Shown: positions 46,996 to 56,593, numbered from the stretch's first letter. The stretch is 64,000 nucleotides of DNA from Caryophanon latum (GCF_001700325.1 NZ_MATO01000016.1:1-64000); one strand, 5' to 3'. Numbers and translations: made by a program. Notes: generated from the letters alone by a model not told the origin.

Positions 46996-48561
46996 ATGCC
47001 AGAAATCATTACAATCATCATCTCCGCTATGCTTGGAATCATCGTCGGTGCCGTTGTTGTTTATTTCTACGTGAAACAAGTGAATGAATCAAAAGTAAAT
47101 GGTGCAAAATTTATTGCCGACCAAATTGTTGATGAAGCAAAGCGAGAGGCAGACGCTTTAAAGAAGGAAGCACTACTTGAAGCTAAGGATGAAACTCACA
47201 AACTTCGAACTGATGCCGAAAACGATATTCGTGAACGTCGTTTCGAGCTTCAAAAGCAAGAAAATCGCTTATTACAAAGAGAAGAAAACTTAGATCGTAA
47301 GGATGAAGCTCTAAATAAGAGAGAAGAAGGGTTAGAGCGTAAAGATCAAAACGTCGCTGAAAGACAACAGCAACTTGAGCAGATGGAAAGCAAAGTGGAA
47401 CAACTCGTTGCACAGCAACAATCTGAGCTAGAGCGTATTTCGGCGTTAACACGTGAAGAAGCAAAAGGAATTATTTTACGTGAAGTCGAGCAAGAGCTAA
47501 CAGCAGATATCGCGACGATGACAAAAGAGTTTGAGCTACGTGCAAAAGAAGAGTCAGATAAAAAAGCGCGTGAAATTTTATCGCTTGCGTTACAACGTTT
47601 TGCGGCAGATCACGTTGCAGAAACGACTGTGTCGGTTGTCACATTACCGAATGATGAAATGAAAGGTCGAATTATCGGTCGTGAAGGTCGAAACATTCGA
47701 ACACTTGAAACGTTAACTGGTATTGATTTAATTATTGACGATACACCAGAAGCAGTAATTTTATCAGGATTCGATCCAATTCGTCGTGAAACAGCACGTC
47801 TTGCATTAGAAAAGCTTGTGCAGGATGGTCGTATTCACCCAGCGCGTATTGAAGAGATGGTTGAGAAATCTCGCCGTGAAGTGGATGAGCAAATTCGCGA
47901 AACAGGCGAGCAAACGATTTTCGAAGTAGGAATTCATAACATACACCCAGATTTAATGAAAATTTTAGGACGTATGAAGTATCGTACGAGCTATGGTCAA
48001 AACGTTTTAAAGCATTCGATCGAAGTGGCGCATTTAGCGGGATTACTTGCAGCCGAGCTTGGCGAGGACGTAACACTTGCAAAACGAGCAGGCTTACTGC
48101 ATGACATCGGGAAAGCAATTGACCATGAAGTCGAAGGTAGCCACGTTGAAATCGGCGTGGAGCTTGCGACGAAATATAAAGAGCACCCCGTTGTTATTAA
48201 CAGTATCGCATCGCATCATGGTGATGTGGAAGCGACATCGGTTATTGCAGTGCTCGTTGCAGCAGCAGACGCTTTATCAGCAGCTCGTCCAGGTGCGCGC
48301 AGTGAGACGCTTGAAAACTACATTCGTCGTCTAGAGAAGCTAGAAGAAATTTCAGAGTCATATGACGGCGTTGAAAAATCATTTGCCATTCAAGCAGGTC
48401 GTGAAGTGCGCATTATCGTACAGCCTGACAAAATTGACGACTTATCAGCACATCGCTTAGCGCGGGATATTCGCAAGCGTATTGAAGAAGAACTCGATTA
48501 TCCAGGGCATATTAAAATTACCGTATTGCGTGAAACACGCGCGGTTGAATACGCGAAGTAA
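46996..48561 (+). CDS. rny: Ribonuclease Y
   Basis: RNase Y is the membrane-anchored endoribonuclease that starts decay of many mRNAs. The 521 residues show an N-terminal membrane helix ([20 protein letters not shown]), a long charged coiled coil (about 30-200), a KH domain ([19 protein letters not shown] near 217) and an HD domain (LLHDIGKA near 370). ATG 46996 behind AGAGGAGGTG is the family start; the longer frame from 46933 has no ribosome binding site. PbpX, which lies between recA and rny in B. subtilis, is absent. Confidence 0.97.
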   Translation: MPEIITIIISAMLGIIVGAVVVYFYVKQVNESKVNGAKFIADQIVDEAKREADALKKEALLEAKDETHKLRTDAENDIRERRFELQKQENRLLQREENLDRKDEALNKREEGLERKDQNVAERQQQLEQMESKVEQLVAQQQSELERISALTREEAKGIILREVEQELTADIATMTKEFELRAKEESDKKAREILSLALQRFAADHVAETTVSVVTLPNDEMKGRIIGREGRNIRTLETLTGIDLIIDDTPEAVILSGFDPIRRETARLALEKLVQDGRIHPARIEEMVEKSRREVDEQIRETGEQTIFEVGIHNIHPDLMKILGRMKYRTSYGQNVLKHSIEVAHLAGLLAAELGEDVTLAKRAGLLHDIGKAIDHEVEGSHVEIGVELATKYKEHPVVINSIASHHGDVEATSVIAVLVAAADALSAARPGARSETLENYIRRLEKLEEISESYDGVEKSFAIQAGREVRIIVQPDKIDDLSAHRLARDIRKRIEEELDYPGHIKITVLRETRAVEYAK

Positions 48562-48564
48562 TAA

Positions 48565-48606
48565 GAAAAAAGGTAGCGGGATGTTAACATCTTGCTACCT
48601 TTTTTA
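48565..48606 (+). terminator. rny terminator
   Basis: AAAAAAGGTAGC and GCTACCTTTTTT form a strong stem with an inner ATGTTAACAT palindrome. Confidence 0.93.
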
Positions 48607-48636
48607 TATAATTCATCATAATTATCCAAATATTTC

Positions 48637-48664
48637 TTTTCAAAGGCAGTATATGTGATAAAAT
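48637..48664 (+). promoter_or_regulatory. Promoter of the SLH protein gene
   Basis: TTTTCA (48637-48642) and the extended -10 TGATAAAAT ending at 48664 are separated by 16 bp. Confidence 0.5.
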
Positions 48665-48693
48665 TGTATATAGATAAAAGGGGGAATTTTATC

Positions 48694-50433
48694 ATGAAAA
48701 AACGATATCAATTTATCGCAACAGCAACTGCTGCTGCATTGACAGCTTCAGTTGTAGCTGTGCCGACGACGGAAGCAGCACAAGTGTTTCCAGACGTACC
48801 GACGACACACGGACATTTTGAAACGATTAACGAGTTAGCAGAGCGTAACATCGTTCAAGGGTTTCCTGATGGTACATTTAAGCCAGGTCAAGCGGTAACG
48901 CGTGGACAAGCTGCGAAAATGATTGCGGGTATTTTAGGGTTAGATACAGTAAATGTTGAAAATCCAAACTTTACAGATATTAAAACGAGCTTCCAATATT
49001 ACGGTGCAATTGCTGCATTAGTAGATGAAGGCATTATCGACGGCTATGAAGATGGCACGTACCGCCCAGATGCGACGTTAACACGTGGGCATATGGCGAA
49101 AATTTTAACGCGTGCATTTAAGCTAGAGCAAGATGAAAACGTAGCGCCATTTACGGACATCGCGTTATCTGAGTACAGAAATGATATCGAAGCGTTATAC
49201 GATCACGGCGTAACAGTTGGTACAACAGCTACTACGTATAGTCCACGTGAAAACGTAACGCGCGCGCAATTAGCATCATTCATCATCCGTGCTGAAGATG
49301 CGGTGGAGTTTGAGCTTGTTGAAGTAACAGGTACCATTACGAAAATTGAAAACGGCGTCGTGACAATCGGCGGTGTTGAATATGCAGCAGATAGTCAATG
49401 GGCGGCATTTTTCGGTGAAGCAAATGAAGCGGCATTACTTGGCGCTGAAATTGTGTTAACTGTACAAAAATCAAAAACAGGCAACGTCATTAAAAATGTA
49501 AAATCGCTAAAATTAAAAGCAGCGAACACGACGTTTGATGCGCAAAATTTAGCAGTTGAAGCAATTGAAATTGGAGCAGACGGCATTACGTTAAAAAATG
49601 CAGATGCAAAAGATGTGAAAGTTGCTGACAAAGTAAAAGTGACAATTACAGATAGCGATATCGACAACATTACGTTTGGTGTAGATGCAAACGCAGCATT
49701 CAGCGGCACAAACAACGTCGGCGGTATTACAGTACCAAAAGGTGTGAAACCATCAGACGTCATTACAGGCTTACCGAATGTAGACGATATTCCAGTGACG
49801 GAATACGAGCCGACGACACCACCAGTAGTGGATCCACCAGTAGTAAACCCACCATCAACAGGCGGTGGCGGTAGCTCAGGTGGAGGTGGCGGCAGCTCAG
49901 GCGGCGGAACGACAACAACAAACTACGAGCCAGGCTTTGAGTCGTTCTTAACAAAAGTAGAAGCAACAGAGCAGTTCCAAGCGTATAAAGCGCAATTACA
50001 ACAACATGTAGAAAACATTACGTATAGCTATACATCATCAACAGGTGGCGGCTCAATTACAATTGACGTAACAGATACAGCAACATTAGCAGAGCTACGT
50101 GCAGCACTTGCGACAGAAGCGCAAGAAGGCTTAGGTTTAATGGCATTTGCACAAGAAGCGTTAGCAAATGTTACGGATTCACAAGTAGAAGCTTTAGATG
50201 CGTTATCAACAGTGACTGTAACAGTCAATAACGTAACAAAAGCTATTACAGTACCTGCAAATAAAACGTCAAATGAGTCGTTAGCTAACTTAGCAAGTAA
50301 GGTGAAAGTCGCAGCAGTAGAAGCGTACGATGAGTTAGGTGGCGACAAGCTTGTGAAAGATTTACAACCAGCAAACGTGAAAGTTGTATTCTCAAACAAC
50401 ACATCATTAACGTACGCAGTTACAGTAAAATAA
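48694..50433 (+). CDS. Exported S-layer-homology (SLH) domain protein
   Basis: A secreted wall-bound protein of 579 residues. It has a signal peptide with a basic start (MKKRYQF), a hydrophobic core and a cleavage site near residues 28-29. Three SLH domains follow (about 30-75, 90-140, 152-205); FPDVPTTHGHFETINELAER and VQGFPDGTFKPGQAVTRG are typical. SLH domains bind pyruvylated wall polymers. Next come a beta-rich region, a Pro-rich stretch with a GGGGSSGGGGGSSGGG-like linker (about 370-415), and a C-terminal domain of unknown role. ATG 48694 follows AAAAGGGGGA. It is an insertion relative to the usual rny-ymdB order. Confidence 0.9.
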   Translation: MKKRYQFIATATAAALTASVVAVPTTEAAQVFPDVPTTHGHFETINELAERNIVQGFPDGTFKPGQAVTRGQAAKMIAGILGLDTVNVENPNFTDIKTSFQYYGAIAALVDEGIIDGYEDGTYRPDATLTRGHMAKILTRAFKLEQDENVAPFTDIALSEYRNDIEALYDHGVTVGTTATTYSPRENVTRAQLASFIIRAEDAVEFELVEVTGTITKIENGVVTIGGVEYAADSQWAAFFGEANEAALLGAEIVLTVQKSKTGNVIKNVKSLKLKAANTTFDAQNLAVEAIEIGADGITLKNADAKDVKVADKVKVTITDSDIDNITFGVDANAAFSGTNNVGGITVPKGVKPSDVITGLPNVDDIPVTEYEPTTPPVVDPPVVNPPSTGGGGSSGGGGGSSGGGTTTTNYEPGFESFLTKVEATEQFQAYKAQLQQHVENITYSYTSSTGGGSITIDVTDTATLAELRAALATEAQEGLGLMAFAQEALANVTDSQVEALDALSTVTVTVNNVTKAITVPANKTSNESLANLASKVKVAAVEAYDELGGDKLVKDLQPANVKVVFSNNTSLTYAVTVK

Positions 50434-50440
50434 TGTAACG

Positions 50441-50481
50441 AAAAGGCGCGAAACGATACATGTCGTTTCGCGTCTTTTTTG
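50441..50481 (+). terminator. Terminator after the SLH gene
   Basis: GCGCGAAACGA and TCGTTTCGCGT form the stem; a run of T follows. Confidence 0.92.
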
Positions 50482-50489
50482 TGCGCTTT

Positions 50490-50518
50490 TTTACAACGAC
50501 TTGAAAAAACGCTATAAT
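50490..50518 (+). promoter_or_regulatory. ymdB promoter
   Basis: TTTACA (50490-50495), 17-bp spacer, perfect TATAAT (50513-50518). Confidence 0.78.
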
Positions 50519-50548
50519 ACGTATATCTATTGGAGAAAGAGTGATTAT

Positions 50549-51346
50549 ATGAAAGTTTTATTTATCGGCGATATCGTCGGCTCAATCGGTCGCGACGCTG
50601 TGGAAAAATATTTACCGCGCTTAAAGCGTAAGTATGCGGTCGATGTTGTTATTGCAAACGGCGAAAACGCAGCAGCAGGTCGCGGCATTACGCAAAGCAT
50701 TTACAATGATTTATTACAAATGGGCGTTGACGTCATTACGATGGGGAACCATACGTGGGATAACCGCGACATTTTTGAATTTATTGACGATGCGGACTAT
50801 TTAATTCGCCCAGCAAATTTTTCGCCAGAAGCACCAGGTAAAGGCATGGTACAAATTTCGAAAAACGGCGTAACGATGTCAGTTATTAACTTACACGGAC
50901 GCACATTTTTACCGCCGCATGACGATCCGTTCGCAAAAGCAGATGAACTCATTGCAGAAGCGAAGAAAATTTCACCGCTCGTGTTCGTCGATTTCCATGC
51001 GGAAGCGACGAGTGAAAAAATCGCGCTCGGCTGGCATTTAGACGGTCGTGCATCAGTAGTTGTTGGCACGCATACGCACGTACAAACAGCGGACGCGCGC
51101 ATTTACCCAGGCGGCACAGCGTACATTACTGACGTTGGTATGACAGGTCCGTACGATGAAATTTTAGGTATGACGAAAGAAAATGTCATTTACCGCTTCC
51201 AAACACAAATGCCTCAGCGCTTTGAAGTACCGAAAAAAGGACGCGACGTGCTGAGCGGCTTCTTCGTTGAAATTGACGATAAAACAGGCAAGGCGCTTCG
51301 ACAAGAACGCATTTACATTAACGCAGATTATCCGTTTGAAGCGTAA
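50549..51346 (+). CDS. ymdB: YmdB-family metallophosphoesterase
   Basis: A phosphodiesterase of 265 residues that hydrolyses 2',3'-cyclic nucleotides in vitro and affects biofilm and motility choice in B. subtilis. The metallophosphoesterase motifs are visible in order: GDIVGSIGR near 7, NGENAAAGRG near 39, GNHTWDNRD near 66, DFHAEATSEK and GTHTHVQTAD. ATG 50549 follows GAAAGAG; the extension from 50501 runs through the -10 region. SpoVS, the next gene in B. subtilis, is absent. Confidence 0.94.
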   Translation: MKVLFIGDIVGSIGRDAVEKYLPRLKRKYAVDVVIANGENAAAGRGITQSIYNDLLQMGVDVITMGNHTWDNRDIFEFIDDADYLIRPANFSPEAPGKGMVQISKNGVTMSVINLHGRTFLPPHDDPFAKADELIAEAKKISPLVFVDFHAEATSEKIALGWHLDGRASVVVGTHTHVQTADARIYPGGTAYITDVGMTGPYDEILGMTKENVIYRFQTQMPQRFEVPKKGRDVLSGFFVEIDDKTGKALRQERIYINADYPFEA

Positions 51347-51352
51347 TGATTG

Positions 51353-51400
51353 AAAGCTATACGACAATAGGGACAGCCTTATTGTTGTGTAGCTTTTTTT
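51353..51400 (+). terminator. ymdB terminator
   Basis: AAAGCTATACGACAATA pairs imperfectly with TTATTGTTGTGTAGCTTT; a T run is present. Confidence 0.88.
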
Positions 51401-51702
51401 AGTTGCGTATGCTTCGTGTTATTTCGTTCTACGTAGCGGTTCGTGCCAAAGCATGACGAATGAGATTGCGTGCGTTTTGCAGGCTCAGGCGGAGAGCGCG
51501 AATTGCTTTGATGATACGTTAGTAGTTAAAAAAGATAACCCACTACGAAAAGTAAAGTGACAAAATTCTGACTTTTTTCCATAAATCTATTTCGGCCTAT
51601 TGACTGAAATTTAGAAAAAAGCGCGAGAAACGATAGTTTAACACGAATGTTCATGTTAAACTTATGAAGGAATTTTATATATATAATTAAGGAGATGTTT
51701 AC
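51401..51702. promoter_or_regulatory. korA upstream region with candidate operator
   Basis: There is no gene. 51430-51520 has faint resemblance to decayed repeats. At 51636-51661 is a near-perfect palindrome with arms GTTTAACA and TGTTAAAC and an inner GAA/TTC pairing, 42 bp before korA, suited to binding a dimeric repressor. AAGGAG at 51689-51694 is the korA ribosome binding site. A TATAAT at 51682-51687 lies too close to the gene to be useful. Confidence 0.5.
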
Positions 51703-53436
51703 ATGTTACATCAGCTTTCGTGGAAAGTCGGTGGGCAACAAGGTGAAGGGATCGAGTCAACAGGTGAAATTTTCTCAACGGCAATGAACCGTTTAGGCTA
51801 TCACTTATACGGCTATCGTCATTTCTCTTCTCGCATTAAAGGTGGCCACACGAACAATAAAATTACAGTACGTCCAACACCAGTACAGGTGATTGCAGAC
51901 GATTTAGATATATTAGTCGCGTTTGACCAAGAAACGATCGATGTGAACTATAAAGAGTTAACGGAATCAAGCATCATTTTAGCAGATGCGAAGTTCAACC
52001 CAGTAAATCCAGAAGATAGTAAAGCACCAATGTATGCAATTGGCTTTACAGAAATCGCATCGGAGCTTGGGACATCTCTTATGAAAAACATGGTCGCAAT
52101 TGGTGCGACGGCTGCGCTATTAAACTTAGATGAATCGGTATTCCAAAGTGTAGTAGACGAAATTTTCGGTCGTAAAGGCGAAGAAGTCGTAGCGAAAAAC
52201 TTAGAGGCGATCAAGCGTGGGCGTGAAGAAGTAGTCGCACAAATTGGCGAGCGCGTCGGTGCATGGGAGCTACAGCCAGCAGACGGCAAGCGCCGCATGT
52301 TTATGATTGGAAACGATGCAGTTGCTTTTGGCGCGTTAGCAGCAGGCTCTCGCTTCATGGCAGCATACCCGATTACACCAGCTTCTGAAATTATGGAATA
52401 CATGATTAAAAAGCTACCACTTGTTGGCGGAGCGGTTATTCAAACAGAAGATGAAATCGCAGCAGCAACGATGGCAATCGGTGCAAACTTCGGTGGCGTG
52501 CGCGCATTTACAGCATCAGCAGGTCCTGGTCTGTCATTAATGATGGAGGCAATCGGTTTATCAGGGATGACGGAGCAGCCGCTTGTCATTGTTGATACGC
52601 AGCGTGGTGGCCCTTCAACAGGTTTACCGACGAAGCAAGAACAATCAGATTTAATGGCCATGGTATACGGCACACATGGTGAAATTCCGAAAGTCGTTAT
52701 CGCGCCATCAAACGGTGAAGAAGCGTTTTACGATACAATTCAAGCGTTTAACATCGCGGAAGAATTACAATTACCAGTCATTATTATTACCGATTTACAA
52801 CTATCACTTGGTAAGCAAACAGTAGAGCCATTTGATTACAGTAAAGTTGAAATCCGTCGCGGCAAAATCGTCGACAGCGTAGAAGACGAAGAAACGAAAG
52901 AATACTTCAAGCGCTACGAAGTGACAGAAGACGGCGTATCACCACGCGTATTACCAGGTGTAAAAGGTGGCATTCACCACGTAACGGGTGTTGAGCATGA
53001 CGAGCAAGGGAAGCCATCTGAAGCGACAGGTAACCGTCGTGCACAAATGGATAAACGTTTCCGTAAATTAGAGCATTTACGCTTTGACAACCCAGTGCAT
53101 GTGAACGCACCACATGACGAGGCGGACGTATTACTTGTCGGCTTTAACTCGACGCGCGGCACGATTGAAGAGGCGATGACGTCACTTGAAGCGGACGGTT
53201 TAAAAGTAAACCACGCGCACGTACGTTTAATTTACCCATTCCCTGCAGAGGAAATGAGCGAATTAGTGAACCGTGCAAAACATGTTGTAGTCGTTGAAAA
53301 CAATGCGACAGGTCAATTAGCGAACATGTTAAAAATGAACGTTGGCGGACATGCGAAAATTAAAAACGTGCTGAAGTATGACGGAACGCCGTTTTTACCA
53401 CGCGAATTAGCAGGTCTTGTAAAGGAGAGCATCTAA
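51703..53436 (+). CDS. korA: 2-oxoacid:ferredoxin oxidoreductase, alpha (fused gamma-alpha) subunit
   Basis: A subunit of a CoA-dependent 2-oxoacid:acceptor oxidoreductase, most likely 2-oxoglutarate type. The 577 residues begin with a gamma domain (SWKVGGQQGEGIESTGEIF, about 1-190). The alpha pyrimidine-binding region follows (AAYPITPASEIMEYM near 223, ASAGPGLSLMMEAIGL, TGLPTKQEQSDL) with a C-terminal domain. The ATG follows AAGGAGATG. It pairs with the beta subunit two bases downstream. The ymdB-korAB order is also seen in staphylococci. Confidence 0.93.
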   Translation: MLHQLSWKVGGQQGEGIESTGEIFSTAMNRLGYHLYGYRHFSSRIKGGHTNNKITVRPTPVQVIADDLDILVAFDQETIDVNYKELTESSIILADAKFNPVNPEDSKAPMYAIGFTEIASELGTSLMKNMVAIGATAALLNLDESVFQSVVDEIFGRKGEEVVAKNLEAIKRGREEVVAQIGERVGAWELQPADGKRRMFMIGNDAVAFGALAAGSRFMAAYPITPASEIMEYMIKKLPLVGGAVIQTEDEIAAATMAIGANFGGVRAFTASAGPGLSLMMEAIGLSGMTEQPLVIVDTQRGGPSTGLPTKQEQSDLMAMVYGTHGEIPKVVIAPSNGEEAFYDTIQAFNIAEELQLPVIIITDLQLSLGKQTVEPFDYSKVEIRRGKIVDSVEDEETKEYFKRYEVTEDGVSPRVLPGVKGGIHHVTGVEHDEQGKPSEATGNRRAQMDKRFRKLEHLRFDNPVHVNAPHDEADVLLVGFNSTRGTIEEAMTSLEADGLKVNHAHVRLIYPFPAEEMSELVNRAKHVVVVENNATGQLANMLKMNVGGHAKIKNVLKYDGTPFLPRELAGLVKESI

Positions 53437-53437
53437 T

Positions 53438-54304
53438 ATGGCAACATTTAAAGATTTTCGTAACGCAATTAAACCGAACTGGTGCCCAGGTTGTGGTGAC
53501 TTCTCTGTACAAGCGGCCATTCAGCGTGCAGCAGCGAACGTCGGCTACGAGCCAAGCGAGCTAGCGGTGATTTCAGGAATCGGCTGTTCAGGTCGTATTT
53601 CAGGCTATATTAATTCTTACGGCTTCCACGGTATTCACGGTCGTGCATTACCGATTGCACAAGGCTTAAAAATGGCCAATAAAGATTTAAAAGTAATCGC
53701 TTCAGGCGGTGACGGTGACGGCTTTGCGATCGGAATGGGTCATACAATTCATGCAATCCGTCGTAATATCGACATCACATACGTTGTGATGGATAACCAA
53801 ATTTACGGCTTAACGAAAGGGCAAACGTCCCCTCGTTCAGCGGCTGGCTTTGTTACAAAGTCAACGCCAGGCGGAGCAATCGAGCCATCGTTAAAGCCAC
53901 TTGAAGTTGCGTTAACAGCAGGTGCTACATTCGTCGCACAAGGCTTCTCAACAGACATTAAAGAATTAACAGCTTTAATTGAAGCAGGTTTAAACCATAA
54001 AGGCTTCTCATTCATTAACGTCTTCTCACCATGTGTAACGTATAACAAAATTAATACGTACGACTGGTTTAAAGAAAACTTAACGAAGCTTTCAGACATC
54101 GAAGGCTATGACCCACATAACCGTGAGATGGCGATGCAAACAGCAATGCAGCATGAAGGGCTTGTGACTGGCATCATTTACCACGACACAGAAACGGCGT
54201 CGTACCAAGAAAAAATTCAAGGTTACTCAGAGCTTCCGTTAACGGATATCGACATTTCGTTACAAGAAGATCAGTTTAACGCACTTGTGAACGAGTTTAT
54301 GTAA
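53438..54304 (+). CDS. korB: 2-oxoacid:ferredoxin oxidoreductase, beta subunit
   Basis: The thiamine-diphosphate-binding subunit, 288 residues. It has the cysteine motif WCPGCGD near 16-22, GIGCSGRISGY near 49, and the TPP motif GGDGDGFAIG about 89-98, ending in VVMDNQIYGLTKGQTSPRS. This reduced form has two Cys near the N-terminus plus others that may hold a 4Fe-4S cluster. It forms the complete enzyme with KorA. GGAGAGC upstream serves as ribosome binding site. The terminator is at 54446. Confidence 0.93.
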   Translation: MATFKDFRNAIKPNWCPGCGDFSVQAAIQRAAANVGYEPSELAVISGIGCSGRISGYINSYGFHGIHGRALPIAQGLKMANKDLKVIASGGDGDGFAIGMGHTIHAIRRNIDITYVVMDNQIYGLTKGQTSPRSAAGFVTKSTPGGAIEPSLKPLEVALTAGATFVAQGFSTDIKELTALIEAGLNHKGFSFINVFSPCVTYNKINTYDWFKENLTKLSDIEGYDPHNREMAMQTAMQHEGLVTGIIYHDTETASYQEKIQGYSELPLTDIDISLQEDQFNALVNEFM

Positions 54305-54445
54305 TAAAAAAGCGTAGGTATAACTTATAAAGTCAAGAATGCTCATAAAATCGACAGACGTATTTTGCCTAATTGTAGTTGAGCAAATATGTTGTTGAAA
54401 ATCAGTAACATTGTGGTTAGTAGTCAATTTAAACATTTCAAACAA

Positions 54446-54489
54446 AAACAATCTCTACCGAATTTTAAATTTGGTAGAGATTGTTTTTT
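54446..54489 (+). terminator. korAB terminator
   Basis: AAACAATCTCTACC and GGTAGAGATTGTTT form a perfect stem followed by T residues. It lies about 140 bp after korB; the intervening bases show nothing else. Confidence 0.9.
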
Positions 54490-54490
54490 A

Positions 54491-54722
54491 GTTAGCTCTT
54501 CACTATAACTTAAGTTCATAGTTCGCTAACTTGTATGAAATACCTTTTATATATATACAAGGTGATTGAAATTTAGAATGTGAACGAGGCTCTCGAAACA
54601 AGAGGCGGACTCCTGCGGGAAAAGCGTGAGCGAGAGACTACAGGCTCGAGCCACGCCCGCGGAAAGCCTGCCTCGATGTGGAGAGCCGACGAACAAAATG
54701 CTAAAATACATTCACCGTCTAT
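54491..54722 (+). repeat. Type A hairpin repeat downstream of korB
   Basis: The core 54593-54676 has GAGGCGGACTCCTGCGGG and CCCGCGGAAAGCCTGCCTC, GCGTG/CACGC, and the changed inner stem GAG..CTC. The left end TCTTCACTATAACTTAAG recalls the terminal arm at 24231. The right end has AATACATTCACCGTCTAT (54705-54722), identical to 24643-24660. A small hairpin at 54808-54832 (GCTTGT, TTTTT/AAAAA, CAAGC) is separate. No gene lies in 54305-54909. Confidence 0.82.
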
Positions 54723-54858
54723 ATAGCTAAATTCTCTATTTTCAGCAGTAAGAAAGAAATATATGTGACATTGACAGAGCAGGGAGAGGCAATACGCGAA
54801 TGACTATGCTTGTCTTTTTAGGAAAAACAAGCGAAAAAATATGATTTAGCGCGTGTAT

Positions 54859-54887
54859 CGGACAGCTTATTTTTTGTATGGTACAGT
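54859..54887 (+). promoter_or_regulatory. Promoter of the transglutaminase-like gene
   Basis: CGGACA (54859-54864), 17 bp, then the extended -10 TGGTACAGT ending at 54887, 22 bp before the start codon. Confidence 0.5.
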
Positions 54888-54909
54888 AAAAGAAAAAGGG
54901 GGAATTCGA

Positions 54910-56211
54910 ATGACACCGACGGCAACGGCACATACAGAAGCAGAGCTACAAGCAATCATTTATCAAGGAATGCGTCAGTTTACGCCGACATTTCACATTC
55001 GGTATAAAGGAATGATCGCAAATTTAGATGCAGCATTAACGCGTGCGATGAAGCGCGCCATTGCAAAAGATGATTACATCGCAGGGACGATTCAGCGTCA
55101 CGGCTATTCGTATGAAGGCTATGACCGAGACGTGGACATTACGATTTCTTTAACGTACAATACGACCGCGCAGCAGGAGCAGTTCGTGCAGCAAGAAGTA
55201 CGACGCATCGTCACGAATATGACGACGCGCGACATGCAAGACGTCGAAAAGGTGCAGGCGATTAACGAGTGGCTCGTATTACATACATCGTATTCAAAGC
55301 AGACGAACGGCAATCCGCACGCGGCACATACGATTTTCACCGAGCATAAAGGAGTGTGCCAAGGCTATGCGATGGCGGCGTACGCGATGCTCAGGCAGGC
55401 GGGGCTTCGCGCTCATTATGTAACAGGCGTCATTTTGAAAAACAATGAGCCGCACGCATGGAATATCGTACAAGTGGACGGACATTGGTATCATTTAGAT
55501 GTGACGTGGAATGACCCGCGTTTGCAAGACGACATACGAGTGGACGATTTCATTTCGTATGAATATTTTTTACAATCAGAAGCAGCGATGTGCAAAACGC
55601 GTACCATTCATAATAAAGGACAGCTGCGTGCGACGAGCGAGCGCTTTCAAGTAATGCGCGACATTCCGTCTACGTTGCTGCGCATAAATGGCACGTTTTA
55701 TAGCATTTGCCCGAGCTACGCAAACGGCAAGCTATATGCGGTGAAAGACGATACCGTTGTACGCATCGAGTTAACGGAAAATGTGCCGCGACTAGAGCCG
55801 ATTGCGCGTATGTACGCACTTGGCATTGTCGCAACAGCAACGCACGTATACGTCATTGATGGGAAGCGGGGCAATCGCATTACTGAAATCGACACGCTAA
55901 CGAAGCAAATGAAGCTACTTCCAACAGACGCGGTGACGAAGCTATGCATTGAAAACGGTACGGTCGTCGGCTATGCGAACAATCGCGTCGTATGGAAGCA
56001 CGAGATAGCGCAAGTACAAACCGCAACAAAAGTCGTCGATCATAAAAGCGGGGCAGTTGTGCGACAAGCGGCAACGAAGGACAGTCGCACGCTCGCTGTA
56101 TTGCCGCAGCATACGGTTGTACACGTTTACGACGAGAAAGGCGACTGGGTACGTGTGCGTGTGAACGGCATTGACGGCTACATGCTGCAAAATAAACTGC
56201 GTACGTCATGA
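54910..56211 (+). CDS. Transglutaminase-like protein with C-terminal SH3 domain
   Basis: A 433-residue protein. The transglutaminase-like core has the triad in order: Cys in HKGVCQGYAM (near 149), His in EPHAWNIVQV (near 181), Asp in HLDVTWNDP (near 196). A beta-rich middle part follows (about 230-370) that may be propeller-like. The bacterial SH3 domain at about 375-433 (VVRQAATKDSRTLAVLP, GDWVRVRVNGIDGYM) usually binds cell wall. Yet no signal peptide is seen with ATG 54910 (ribosome binding site AAAAAGGGGGA), nor with the 54853 frame, which overlaps the promoter. It is probably a cysteine peptidase-like enzyme; the substrate is unknown. Cotranscribed with the next small gene. Confidence 0.82.
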   Translation: MTPTATAHTEAELQAIIYQGMRQFTPTFHIRYKGMIANLDAALTRAMKRAIAKDDYIAGTIQRHGYSYEGYDRDVDITISLTYNTTAQQEQFVQQEVRRIVTNMTTRDMQDVEKVQAINEWLVLHTSYSKQTNGNPHAAHTIFTEHKGVCQGYAMAAYAMLRQAGLRAHYVTGVILKNNEPHAWNIVQVDGHWYHLDVTWNDPRLQDDIRVDDFISYEYFLQSEAAMCKTRTIHNKGQLRATSERFQVMRDIPSTLLRINGTFYSICPSYANGKLYAVKDDTVVRIELTENVPRLEPIARMYALGIVATATHVYVIDGKRGNRITEIDTLTKQMKLLPTDAVTKLCIENGTVVGYANNRVVWKHEIAQVQTATKVVDHKSGAVVRQAATKDSRTLAVLPQHTVVHVYDEKGDWVRVRVNGIDGYMLQNKLRTS

Positions 56212-56220
56212 GGTGACAAG

Positions 56221-56562
56221 ATGGATATTATTGATTTTTTACAGCATAAAAACATACGCGATGAGGCGCAGTTTATGAAGCTGTTTACGAAGGCGCATAG
56301 CTTGGACGAGCGACTTGATGCACTCATTGCAAGTCAACATGTACAACTAGATGACCATCCGCGATTTTTAGCATTTTTAGCGTATTTACAGATGGAGCAA
56401 ATTGAGCCGAAGACGTTATTTTACGATGTCGTTCATTTGCCGAAGTTTCAATTTGAAGCGAAGTATGCGATGAACTGGGCACAAGTTGTGAAGCTAAGTG
56501 TGACGTTTTTGGCGATTTTGCGTGAAAACGACCGCGAAAGCTACGAACAATTTAGCTCGTAA
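56221..56562 (+). CDS. Small hypothetical protein
   Basis: I do not recognise this 113-residue protein. It is predicted mostly helical and soluble, with no signal peptide or membrane segment. It starts MDIIDFLQHKNIRDEAQF and ends in a polar RENDRESYEQFSS tail. The ribosome binding site GAGGTGAC lies five bases before ATG 56221, and the gene begins 9 bp after the transglutaminase-like gene, so they are one operon. Codon use matches the neighbours. Confidence 0.75.
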   Translation: MDIIDFLQHKNIRDEAQFMKLFTKAHSLDERLDALIASQHVQLDDHPRFLAFLAYLQMEQIEPKTLFYDVVHLPKFQFEAKYAMNWAQVVKLSVTFLAILRENDRESYEQFSS

Positions 56563-56563
56563 C

Positions 56564-56593
56564 TTGTCACGTATGCGGGAAGTTCGCTATAAT
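56564..56593 (+). promoter_or_regulatory. miaB promoter
   Basis: TTGTCA (56564-56569) and a perfect TATAAT (56588-56593) are 18 bp apart. Confidence 0.75.

Noticed and set aside
54853-54909. N-terminal extension of the transglutaminase-like protein
   Set aside because: It would be translated from within the promoter; the good ribosome binding site is for ATG 54910.
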